Positions 12,401 to 23,477 of a stretch of 64,000 nt of DNA are shown piece after piece. The notes beneath the pieces were generated by a model. It was not told the DNA's origin. It worked only from the letters and a program-made list of their open reading frames with translations, and made no database searches. Origin of the DNA: Cruorifilaria tuberocauda. Its lineage: Eukaryota; Nematoda; Chromadorea; Rhabditida; Onchocercidae. Position 1 is the first letter of the stretch, and each line of letters opens with the position of its first letter. The stretch lies in contig JABVXU010000256.1 in the NCBI GenBank assembly GCA_013365365.1, forward strand, positions 1 through 64,000. The letters run 5' to 3'. Position numbers and translations under genes: made by a program.

Positions 12401-14572
12401 GAAAAAATCCGTTAGCTTCGTGTAGGACTGTTCAATTTCTCCCATGAATTTCTCACCATCTCGACGATCTGTAAAATACAAAAAACTGGAAAAAAACTCT
12501 ACATTTATTAAAATTTCAAAATAAGTAGCCGCAGCATTTTTATTTACATTTCATTAAAATGCACTTTAACTTGACATTATACATGAAATTTTACAGCTGA
12601 CGAATTAATGCTTGATATTGATGTCATAAACTTCTTGAATAATTGATTGGACGGAAGTAAAAATTGGTAAAGTTATTATATCTTGAAAGTTTAACTTACC
12701 TTTCATTCGACTTTTTATTTTGTCCTTAAAATTGAAGTCGCTCCTGGAAAGTAAATCTCTCGCACGTTCCATGACCAAATTTCCTTTATGATAACCCTCA
12801 ACGTCACGTATTAAATACCCAATATCAAAATCGATTAGTGCATTATCCTCCAATTCATTGCTGTCATCTGAACTGATTGTAAATTTAAACATGCACTGAA
12901 TTCGAATGCAAAAACCAAAAGAATAGATACCCAGGTTTCCACATTAACAATAACTCCCAATCTAAATGTACGAAAAAATGACATAAACTTACTTTGTGCA
13001 GTACGCATATCAGCTAGCTGTGACTTTGAATAAATTTGACGCTCTTCGAATATATCCAGTATTCTACTAACAGCTTTCTGAACATTTTCACTACTCCTAA
13101 AATTTAATATGACTAATATCAGATGAACTTAACGTAGTCTACTACGATTACCAATTCTTGAAACTCTAGTTTCCTTTTAAATACGGCGTAAAAATATACT
13201 TGCATTTACTGTTTCAACTCGAAAAAAGAGAATTAGCAAAATGTACTTAAACATTTCTACAACAGCAAAAAATGAAGTGAAGGAAAAATGAACTTGAAGC
13301 AATACCAAAATCTTTAACTTTCAGTCTGATAATAATAACATCAATAAAAAACACAAAATTGTTTCCCAAACTTTTTCAAGTAGTTTAAGCCATTTAAAAT
13401 TTATTTCAAAGAAAAAGTACCTAGAATACGAAATGGCATTGACCCAGTGTGGTGCAAACGCTTGAAGTAAGACATGTGAGCCGCCCTTTTTCTTCGCTTT
13501 TTGGCAAACATCATTTGCTACGTAGAAAAGAGCAATTTGTAAAGAATCGCCAGCTAAAAGAATATAAATTGCAATGATAATAAGAGCACTGGCGCAACAG
13601 AACATTACGATGCCTTGGAATTAAAACTCGAAGCAAAATGAAGAACAATGCACCTCCGTTTGCGTTTAAATTGCAAAGGATTACAAAAGAAAATAAGACA
13701 TACGACTGCCAATGTAGAATATTCTTCCTATCCTTTATGGAAGTGGACCAGTGTTAATTAAATCCTTCAACACCGTTAAGATTACGTATAATTGAATGAA
13801 CGATAAAAACAAAACGATCAGGTAAAATCAGTCAGCGGAAAAAGTGAAATTATTAAAATTGAATTAAACTCACTGAATCAATCAAGTTAGAGCTTATATT
13901 TTAAACCAAAATGAGGCTAAACATAAGAACTTTTTTTTCTAACACAGCGGTCATCTATAAAGTAAAATTGTGATCACCAAGGAGATTGTAGCCAACAAAA
14001 ACTCCCATTCCAGCAGAAATGTAAAAATAGCTAATCCCAAAATATCAAAAAAAAACAAGTGATTTAATAATATAGCCAAATTTATACTCATAAATTTGCA
14101 GAGGAATATTGTTTGCAGAGGAATATTGGTACCAACGATCGGCTGTAATGTCCAAAAAAGAACCACAGTAAAGAAATTAAATATTCTACTTTATTGGGCA
14201 CAAATAATGAAACACAATTAGACAATAACATTCAGTTTTCATAATAATTTTATACATTAACTTGGACTCTACGAACTGAAATATACTGGAAAGGAACATA
14301 CTTGAAGACCCTTAAACTTTTGTAGCACTCAAATCTTTACATAAAAATTTGTAAGTCTCGTTTTAAGAAGAGCTGATGATTGATTAAATTTTCTTTTTCA
14401 CTATAAATGAACTTGGAATTTTACCCGTTCTGAATACTTCAGTCCAGCAGTTCACAAACTGTGCGGCTAAATCGCGGTGATGTAGTATCCACATAGATGT
14501 TGTCTGAATAGATTCTGAACTCTGATCGACGGCTCTAAGTCGTCGTGCGATCACTTCTTCTGACAGTGCCAT
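9422..14572 (-). CDS. RPRD-type CID-domain protein, RNA polymerase II CTD-binding
   Basis: Nine exons join in perfect phase (14572-14425, 13553-13421, 13096-12993, 12867-12700, 12468-12293, 12137-11978, 11827-11741, 11604-11495, 10612-9422) for 758 aa. Residues 1-130 are a CTD-interacting domain: ESIQTTSMWILHHRDLAAQF, then LQIALFYVANDVCQKAKKKG (human RPRD: LALLYLANDVIQNSRRKG) and ILDIFEERQIYSKSQL. Residues about 185-260 are helical and charged (KFMGEIEQSYTKLTDFFGAL onward), matching the coiled-coil region of RPRD proteins. The single long last exon (397 codons) encodes a disordered Ser/Pro-rich tail ending in Arg/Asp/Gly-rich sequence (RGDRRSFGEFRG, RDPRGRDRDRERS). RPRD proteins bind phosphorylated Pol II CTD and help its dephosphorylation; the nematode relatives are the CIDS proteins. 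An upstream TTTTAG acceptor sits 30 nt before the ATG. Confidence 0.93.
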
Positions 14573-15978
14573 TATCGCTACCTCCGCATATGCTTTGGTT
14601 TCTAAAACTAACAGAATCTATATTTCACTATGACCCAGTTGCTCAAGAACAATTGGGAAGTATCTAATCAGGTAAATCGATTTCAATTTACCTCAAACCA
14701 CCATAGATACTTTTAGAAGAATGAAACAAAGAAAATATTCGAAGGACAGGAAACCTCAATGGTAGCTGGACATTACATTTAGAAATGGCGGACACGCTAT
14801 GAAATGACAAAATCCCGATGCGATCAATTTGGTGTTGTGAGTGTGAGATTCCGGATAATAATGTGGAAGACGTGCGTGGATTCATCCCGGGAAGTACACT
14901 TTCATTAAAGAGAAGTGCAGTCTCATGTAACGAGAACAAGAGAGAATGACTTCCTCTCCTTCTCCTGCTTTGCAATAGGAATTTTAACACGGATAACTTC
15001 CTCCTCTGCCAGTTCAAATCTCAAGCACAACAGTTTCGCATCTTTTTTTCGATCACTGTTTCAATGATTGTCTAAATACAGCTGGTACTATTTTGCAGCA
15101 AGTACCAAAGTAAACGCTGAAAGTTGCGGGACATTTGTCCACATCTATCGCATTTCATCGATTTGCAGTTTTTAATCCCAAAAATTAGTTTACTTCAACG
15201 TCAACTTATGATTCAATATATGCCCGAAAATTACCAGAAATAAATAGTTCAGAAAAAGCTATGATTTATGTGATAAAACATTTAAGTGTATTATGTAAAT
15301 GGATTAAAAGCCAGAGATTAGACTGTACATCGAAAAATAATCATAATATTAAAGTCGTGGAACGTAGAAAAACAAAGTCTTTCTTTTTGTTCAACTGAAC
15401 GAAATTATTTAATTTAATTTCCGTTGTAATGCTTATTCTGTGAAGATGAGATTTTTCGCAAACTCCGATATAACGCACGATGAGATGTACATGTGAACTA
15501 GAATTATGCCTATTTTTACACTTTGATAAGTGTAATATTTTTCTATTAAAAAGATTGTACGATCAGCTAACTCATTGTTTCAAAGATAATACAGGTAAGG
15601 ACTTCCGAGTTAAATTACAGATAAAAGTACATTTTGAATTCATCATCCACGTAAAGATAGAAGTAATCATTTCGGATGTTTGAAAACAGAAATAAAGAAC
15701 TATTATTATTGATGAAGTATAGGTTAGCATATTTACATTATTAATTCGGCACTTGCTAAATAAAGAGTTAGTGTAGTTATCATTCTATCGATGGTATACT
15801 TCACTACCATTTACGACAATTCGTTGGACATAAATTTCCTTGGATGTTCTAATTCCATTCAAACAGAGCTTCATCGATTGAAATTCGCTTTGCAGTGCAA
15901 TGCATATTTCACGATAGCTCTAAAATGTCGAAGCACTTTTACATTTTTTAGATGCAATTTGTCAAAGGGTTGAATGTT
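14573..15978. other. Intergenic between RPRD and repeat-protein genes
   Basis: No supported gene. A 109-codon minus-strand frame at 14688-15017 is Ser/Arg-rich without recognisable domains and lies in the probable promoter of the RPRD gene. The rest is AT-rich with only short frames on both strands. Confidence 0.45.
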
Positions 15979-16172
15979 TTATGATGATATGATTGTAAAA
16001 TTCTTTCGAAGCAAATTCCAAGTCCAATTTTCATCCAACGTTTTATAAAATAGACTTGGGAAAAAACGCACCGAAACGACGTCGCCAGGTGCCGCACATT
16101 CTGAATTAGTCCCAGACAATCGGATGAAAGCAATATGTGAACCGCTTCCTTCAACTATTCCTTCTTTTACCT
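15979..16172 (-). CDS. Possible alternative 3' exon of the repeat-protein gene
   Basis: After an AAATCAG acceptor, 64 codons stay open and end in TAA. The translated piece looks protein-like (GSGSHIAFIRLSGTNSE, then PGDVVSVRFFPSLFY). A donor inside the last exon of the repeat-protein gene near 16333 joins it in frame. Whether it is really used, or is a separate exon or chance frame, cannot be decided from sequence alone. Confidence 0.3.
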
Positions 16173-16279
16173 CTGATTTCAAACTTTTTAAATAACCTTA
16201 AGGGCTTTATAAATAAAATGAACAATAACTTAAAATTAAATAACAAATTATAAATAAATGATTATTTCTATTAAAAAGG

Positions 16280-19200
16280 TTATAAGACATTACTAGCTTT
16301 ATTATCGCGTGAAATTTGAAGTTCTCTACCCAGAATTTTCTCCTGCTGACAAAAATCGAATGTATACATAGTGTTTTCTTGGAAATCAGGTCGATAACGA
16401 TGAGATTTTTTTGGCGGGACAACTCTCGTTTGCATACACAAACATCTTCCGCTTGATGAAGTCAGCGAAATTTCAGAAAACAAAGACGGACTTGATGATC
16501 GGATTCGAGCAGCACGCAGATCTAATGAAGCAGATTTTCGGAAGCACTCGACTCGAGAATTTTTTTGTGTTCGTTCTGCCATCAAGCGTGAAGAAGATGC
16601 CAAATATCTGGGAGGTAAAACGTAATTTTGTCGAGAAAATTTCCGAGACAATATTGATTTTAACTCTTTGATCAGCGAACGTTGAGAAGATGTAGTATTA
16701 GAGAAAACCGATATAAACGATGAAACGGTACTTAAGATTGATAAGGTATTTTTTTGGAAACGACTAAAACGTGATATTTTCGACTCCTTTCTAGCCGATA
16801 CTTGAGAGAACAAAGCTTTGGATACAATGGATTTTTCGAATGATTCTGTTGAAATGGTACTTGAACTCGACAGTGTTCTTTTTTGAAAACGCTGAGAGCG
16901 CGAAGTTCTTTGCAATATTGGCTTAGATCGTTTCCATAGGTATTTGTCATAAAATACTACATCAGACAATACTGACGCCACTAATGATCGTGTTTCAGAC
17001 ACAGGTAAATTTGAAGCAAGATTTTTCTCGAAGCGTTCTAAACTGGTAGCTCTACATGATGGTTTAATTGTTAACTTCGGATGTTTCTTTGACGATTCTT
17101 TGGAAGACAAACTTTCAGTCAAAAACATCTTTGATGATTGTAACTGAGTCGTGTGTAAACATGAGAGATTGCTCATACTAGAAACTTCTCGTAGAGGCAT
17201 TAGTTTTGCTTGCTCACAGGATGAACCTCTCTGTGACGAATTTGATAAGATAGCAGGAGATCTTGAAGCACTCGATGGTGATGATTGCGTTGCAAGGAAA
17301 TTCAGTGAAACTTCTCGCTCAAATTGTTCAGAACGAAGATTTCCATGAGAGATATCCACTACTGAATTATCTGGAACTGGGAAACGATCAAGACGTGAAA
17401 TTTTCGGTAATGATTTAGAAATCGTTTGTCGCCAAATCGATCCTCGAAACATTCTTGATTCTGTTAAAATAAATTGATCTGCAGACTGTTCCAACTCTGA
17501 AATACATCGTGATTTCGTATTCTCAATTTCCGATTCCCGAAAACGTTTCAAACGAGAGACTTTCTGAGATGAATTAGAAGAGATCCGCTGCCAAATGTCA
17601 TATCGAGCAGTTTTTGATGCGTAATACCTCGAGTGTCTTAACGGTGCCTCGGTTATCCAAACCTGTGCAGAAACGGCTTCCAAAAATTCTGATTGTGATG
17701 CAAAGCGATCAAAACGTGAAATCTTCCATGGTACACGCAAAAGTTTTCTCTGCCAGCCACGTGGAGTTTTGGCTTGAGCTGTTCGAAGAGTAGATGTTGA
17801 AGTAACAATATCTGCCTGTTGCAAATAATCTCTGCCAAAATCAGGTTGCGAAGTTTCTTCCTGGTATGAATTTTTCGATGATAGTTGCAATTGAGCTTCT
17901 TCCAAATACATCTCAGTCTGCGTATTTTGGATATCTATTGATGATAAATCTGCTGTCTGCTGTTTAGGTTCCTTCGTAAGCTTTCCATTCCGTGATACTT
18001 TATCATATTTTGATGTTATTCTATCCCAATATAGTTGCTTTAGGTAGTTGTGATACAATCCACCGCAATGTGCGGAACAGCGAGCGACTCTGAACAATGG
18101 CTGTGATGGTGGTGTTCGTCGCAAATTTTGATGATTCAATGCATTTGCTATATTGCACTCTGTGGTGAGTAATTCCGACTCAGGAAGTCTATTAACTTTG
18201 CGACACAATTTTGGTAATGATTGCGATATCGCTTGCTGCCGTAAGCGTAATCTCGACTGACTTTTTCTCTTCCTTGATGGCGTAAACAAAGTTGCTGTAT
18301 ATAATCCTTTTGGAATTGAATGTCGTCCGCGAGAAGTCATCAACGGCGATCTTAAGGATGTGCACTGTTTCATTATTTGTTTCATTTTCATAGCAGATGA
18401 AATAGTTGGAGCCATGTATGGCGGCCTTTGCTGAAAGAAAGTATTTGTTTCTACATGCGTGGGTGTCCGAAAATGATAAGATGACGGGTGTTTGACGGAA
18501 CTATTTGCTGTTGATTGCGATATGATACACAGCCCTCGAGATGTTGGGGTACCAAATTTTTTTTCATCTGATCGACCTGCTTCTAAATTCGGCATTGAAA
18601 GGTTAGAACTTTGAACATGATCAGTATCTTTGTTGATCTAAAAAAAATGGAAATTTTAGTATTTCAGAATAAAAAAATCCCAGTTAGATTCAATTAAACG
18701 TTAGAAAACTATCACAGATCCAATAAGTTTCTAAATAAATATAAGTCTCAAAAAATAATTTCCGCTCTACTGTGTAAAAAAATTCCAAAACTTTAATCAC
18801 CATATTTATGAAATCCCAAGATAACGGTTCGCTCAAAACTTAATTAGCTAATATGGTGAATTAAGTCAAAGTAGCTCTGAAATCTAAACTAAATTACCGA
18901 AGAATTGTGAATCGTACCACTTGACTTAATTAAATTTAAATCATCAGATATATGTCCGAGAATTTTCTTATCTGAAATCCTTTTCACAACGTTTATAACC
19001 ATGTAACGAATTGAAATAAATCAATCCAAACATGCTACTTTCACCACATTCGATAAAAAGGAATACGAAAATTGATCTGACAAACAACAACATTCTTTTA
19101 TAGCTTGGCGATTCCATTTTCCAATGTCATTATAATTATCAATACTAATTATTCTTAATGAATTAAGAAATTTGACTTTCAATAAATCAGATTTTATTTT

Positions 19201-22200
19201 TCATTTTTTGACTGCATAGATACCCAACTGTTTAAAAATTCTTTATAATTATTCCATACTAACTTATTGTCTTAGTAGGTGGACGGTGAACGGTGAATGA
19301 AATTGAACTGTATGGTAATTATTTCACTCTATTGTATAACTGTTAATTAGTACACTTATCAATTACAGCAAACAAGACATATTTCTTCAAATCTCCAACT
19401 CTATGAAAATTGGCTGTGGCAAGTGGCGAAATGGATTTGAAACTAAGAAAGCCAAGAAGTACTTGTTTTACTCGTCCGTCTTGCTGCTTCCAAAGTTTTC
19501 GTGCTTATCTCCATCATTTCTCGTTTTAATTCTATAGCAGTTTCTGATGGATTAGTCGGGGACGATTTTTCAATTCTCGGATTGTATTGCTTCTTATGTT
19601 TATAAATGACCATTTCTGCAAATGATTATTTAATTATTAAAGTTTTTTTCCATCTTTGAAGCATAAAGAGTAAGCTCAAAACAGTTATTTCGATACCAGC
19701 CATAGTTGGCCAATATCGAAATAACTGTTCCGAATTTATTCTTTATGCTTTAAAAAAGAAGGCCATTGATTTTTTTTTGGGACAGTTAGAATTGTCAGTA
19801 ACGTTTCTACCGAAGTCTGTTAGATATTTTGAGCTCAATAAAAAGGATAATATAATAATCTCAAAGGATAAAAATATCATTAACCTGCGCTAGGAGTCAA
19901 CATAATTTCACTATTAAATTATTTTTCACTTCTCATTCTCATCGTTTAAAATCGATTCCGTTTTAGCTAAATTTATTACAATTTCATTCTCTTGATTATT
20001 TTAACATCAGTTTCATTTACTTAGGAGTAGAATTTGATTTGCCAAAAGTCATATCAACTAAGAATGAATAAACATTAAATTGTAAAACTGATTTTTTTGT
20101 AAATTTTAATAAGCAAAAACAAGCTTGTTGACCACGCTATATTACGGCGGATTTTACACATTTAAAAAACATCAAGCATACGGATTGATAAGTTATAAAC
20201 AGTTGAGATAAAGTCATGGAAATGATTCAGAAATTGATAATTCAGCAATAAAATTATAAATTGATGCTCAATAAAAGTCGCCACATCCTAAATCATTTTC
20301 ATGCTTTCTTAACCAATCGAATTAAAACTCATTTTAGAAGATAATCATGGAGCTATGCAATTATAATTCTTGACGTTCATTGTTATTGCTCAGCTAATAA
20401 ATTCACTAGTTTCGGAATTTATAGTTAATGATACATTATAATAAAACTTATTTACTTGAATTCTAGAACTTCTTTTGTAAGATTCAGACATTTCAGTTTA
20501 TTTATGAAATGAATTCAAAAATTACAAAATCTTCAACTACTATGCAAAAGTGTAACAATTCTTCATAACTTTAATATTGAATTTTCAATCGATAATCATT
20601 TCATAAAATTAGAGGTACCATTAATAATTATGAAAGAAATACTTACTTTTTCTTACCTCAGCTGACACTGAACATGACAGTGAGTTCTTCTGTTTAGGTG
20701 AGGCTATAATTTTACACTTGAAGTAGTTCGAGATATAAACTTATCAGCTAAATAATACACAGAAATAACTCAATTTGCAAACATCTAATGATTTTCTAGT
20801 ATTCTACTTGTGTCACACAGATTTTGGTGCTATCCTTTTAATATAGCTACAATTATATTTAGGAAGTTCTGCATACGACAAAATGCTGCGGAGAGACGTC
20901 ACTGTCACACATACATTTTATGGGTGCAATGTTTTGATAAAGATGAAACTAGCAATGTCAGGTAAAAATACTTTTTATTGGCAACAAGAGAGAATAGTAG
21001 CGTTATTCTATAATTTCAAGTTAGCTGCAGTAGTTTTCTACTTTTCTAAATTCAAACAATATTACATTAATTAAAGTTATTAAGTTCTAAGTATTGAAAT
21101 AGTTTTTTAATAGATCACTCATATTTTATTATCTAACAATAGCGATCATAGTGCTTATTGTCATAATCATTTTCGTGAAATTGCAAAATGACCAAACCTG
21201 TGTGGAAATTTTTTCGTTTTTGTTGCAAAAATTAATTTAATTTCTATCCTTAATAAATAAATTCAGAATTATAAATTTAAAACAGCAAACTGGAAATGTC
21301 CCCAAACCTTTCCGTGATACCATTGCAATAGTAGCACTAGCTGATCCAGTAATTGATGTTTCCTGATCTTTTACGCACTTAATTGTTTCCATTTTTTTCG
21401 ATTTGTGGATAAATGATGATTCTAACTGAGATCTATTGATTATCAGACAGTCACATTCACCACTTTTAGTATATTTTTCACATTCATTGTACTTCTTGCT
21501 ACATTTGCATTGTATCGACCTCGATCGTATTGAAAAACTATGCTTCTGAGAATGATAAAAACACGAGGTAGAATGCTTGCAAAGAACTGAAGTGTTGGAT
21601 ATCGTTTGATGATGGCTATCTAAATTTTTAACAACAAGCAAGTTAATATTTTTGTGGTTCGAAACACTGCCAGAATCAGAATTTAGGAGGTCACAGTAAG
21701 AGCAGTGCCATTCATGTTCCATTGCATTCATCGAATGTAAGCATTCAACTCTTCCATCAATATACAAAGATCGGATTTCTCGAATTGTTGTGCCACCACA
21801 ATCATTGCAATGAAAAATGCGAAGCTTTTCAGGTTTCCAAGACGCACTTTCCAGGATCAATTCCAAACAATATGGACATTTGCAAGAAAGTTGACTTTCC
21901 AAATGATAAGAACATAAAGAATTGCTTCTTTCATGGTTACCATTATTCATTTTCATATTCCACTGGCTTACTTCATCATCTGAAGCATTAAATGATGTTT
22001 GGTAATCTAGTAATTATTATCTATCTCTACTATATTTTAAAATGAGACTGATTCCACAATGGCTTGAAACAATCTTTTAATTAATTTTTGCCATATCACC
22101 TATCTTCTTCATTTCTTTCATATCATAACGCAGCAAGTTAAACACTACATGAGAGATTTTTTGAATGATTTCCAAACAAGTTTCCGAACAAAAATTCTAC

Positions 22201-23477
22201 TCTAAATTCTTTTTGGGGATTGAAATGTTAATTAAAAATAACCGTCTGCCCAAACATAAACTCAAAAAATAAATAAATTTATGCAATTAGAAGGAATTGA
22301 AAAGACAATCAAGAAACACTCGAGGAGCTGCGCAAAGTTTTTTCTACAAAATGTTTCAAAATGAGTTTTTTAAAGGTTTGCGATAACGTTGTGATAACAG
22401 CCACATACATATCTGGAATTGGTAGGTAGTTATTGCAAAACAGAAGAGTTTTTAAAAAGTCAATATAGAAAATCTTTCTATAAAAGAAGAAATTTCATAT
22501 GATCACTATAAAGTAATGAAGAAAATGTATTTATTAAGATAAAAAGCATAATCCCTAACTTTCTATTAATTGATTTTGGACTCGGGCATGTTCTTCAGTA
22601 CAGAATATGCTCCAAATATTTAACAGAAACTGGAAGAGTTCATCCTTTGCTGCGCAAATTCTATTCCTTAAGTGCTGGAATTGAAACAATAAATAATTAA
22701 GAAGTAATAATACTTTCACATGTTCGATCTGTAGCAGTTGATTGCATTCCAAGAATGGATGTTTTCAGGTTACTGTCTGTACATTGATCCATTTCCATAG
22801 TGGTATTCACGTCCGGAAGATCTGTATTGTCTATTAAAAACATAAGTGTTACACCTAGGTCATTCATCAAATAGCCTCAGATCATGTTTCGGTTTCCAAG
22901 TAAACGATTTAGGAACAAAATCTGTTCTTCCCGTTCTTTCTTATTTCTCGTGACCAAATATTAGGAATTTTGGCACTATTTTTTACATATTTTAATAGTT
23001 TGAAATTTTAGGCAAACTTCATAGTGCTTGTGCAAAGAAAAATTAAAGGTCAAAGTTAGCTGTCATTTTGTTTCTTTCCACCCAAGATATATAAGCAATA
23101 AAAAAACAAGTTATTCCTACTCTCTCGATCAGTTGTATGCTCCTAAGAGACAAAGTGCATATCACCAGCTATCTTTTTAACGTGATGATTTCACATTACG
23201 CTCTTACGCTTAAAACTCTGAAAGATATCATTATTTTAGGCACCATAAATGGCTGACTGTCTGCTGTTATCAATTCTATTTACCTATAGCACCAAATATA
23301 GCAAACACACGACAGTACGCACGTTTTCAAGTCAAATTTCGTTTTCATGCATGCATGTAAGCATGCAAAGACGCGTTTTAGATTCAACTGTAGAATTAAA
23401 AGCCTACATGATCGAGCCGCGTTCATTTCCTCTTTGTTTTCCATGTTATTCTTATCATCGAAACCCTTTATGTCCAT
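16280..23477 (-). CDS. Unrecognised 1117-aa protein: Cys cluster plus SRxxRF repeats
   Basis: Six exons join in phase: 23477-23408, 22830-22714, 22649-22560, 21979-21308, 20703-20657 and 18637-16280. The ATG follows a TTTTAG acceptor by 12 nt. Residues about 65-92 are a short amphipathic helix. Residues about 108-170 hold paired cysteines (CKCPYC, FHCNDC, WHCSYC) suggesting a zinc-binding fold; more Cys follow (CKCSKKYNEC). The large last exon is basic and Ser-rich, and repeats a KISRFDRF-like core about every 50 residues (KVSRLKRF, KISRLDRF, RTSRSQRF, KISRFSRF), often after W-Q/K-R. I recognise no family. Exon 3 is the least certain: if its donor were not used it would end in a stop. An alternative splice from CTGG/GTAGAG (about 16333) to an exon at 16172-15979 is also in phase and would give a different C-terminus. 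A scaffold or spindle/chromatin role is guesswork. Confidence 0.7.
19443..19613 (-). CDS. Small ORF of 56 aa inside a 2-kb intron
   Basis: Lies in intron 5 of the repeat-protein gene on the same strand. The ATG is two bases after a TTTGCAG acceptor, the arrangement seen at true gene starts in this window. The product is highly charged, with a helical segment ETAIELKREMMEISTKTLEA. It is not in the phase needed to be an exon of the host gene. There is a faint resemblance to the first SNARE helix of SNAP-25-like proteins, but no continuation exon was found, so function is not assigned. It may be a nested small gene or chance. Confidence 0.25.
   Translation of the reverse strand: MVIYKHKKQYNPRIEKSSPTNPSETAIELKREMMEISTKTLEAARRTSKTSTSWLS
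19661..19748. repeat. 88-bp palindrome (MITE-like) in intron
   Basis: Two arms are perfectly symmetric about 19704.5. GCATAAAGA at 19661-19669 pairs with TCTTTATGC at 19740-19748, and ACAGTTATTTCGATA at 19681-19695 pairs with TATCGAAATAACTGT at 19714-19728; the short stretches between are partly complementary. The loop is about 18 nt. It sits in the 2-kb intron of the repeat-protein gene. Confidence 0.85.

Noticed and set aside
14688..15017. 109-codon minus-strand ORF
   Set aside because: Ser/Arg-rich with no domain, no spliced partner, and located in the probable promoter region of the RPRD gene.
19443..19613. Assignment of the 56-aa ORF as a SNAP-25-type SNARE
   Set aside because: Only about 20 helical residues are vaguely similar, the rest of a SNARE motif is absent, and no continuation exon was found.
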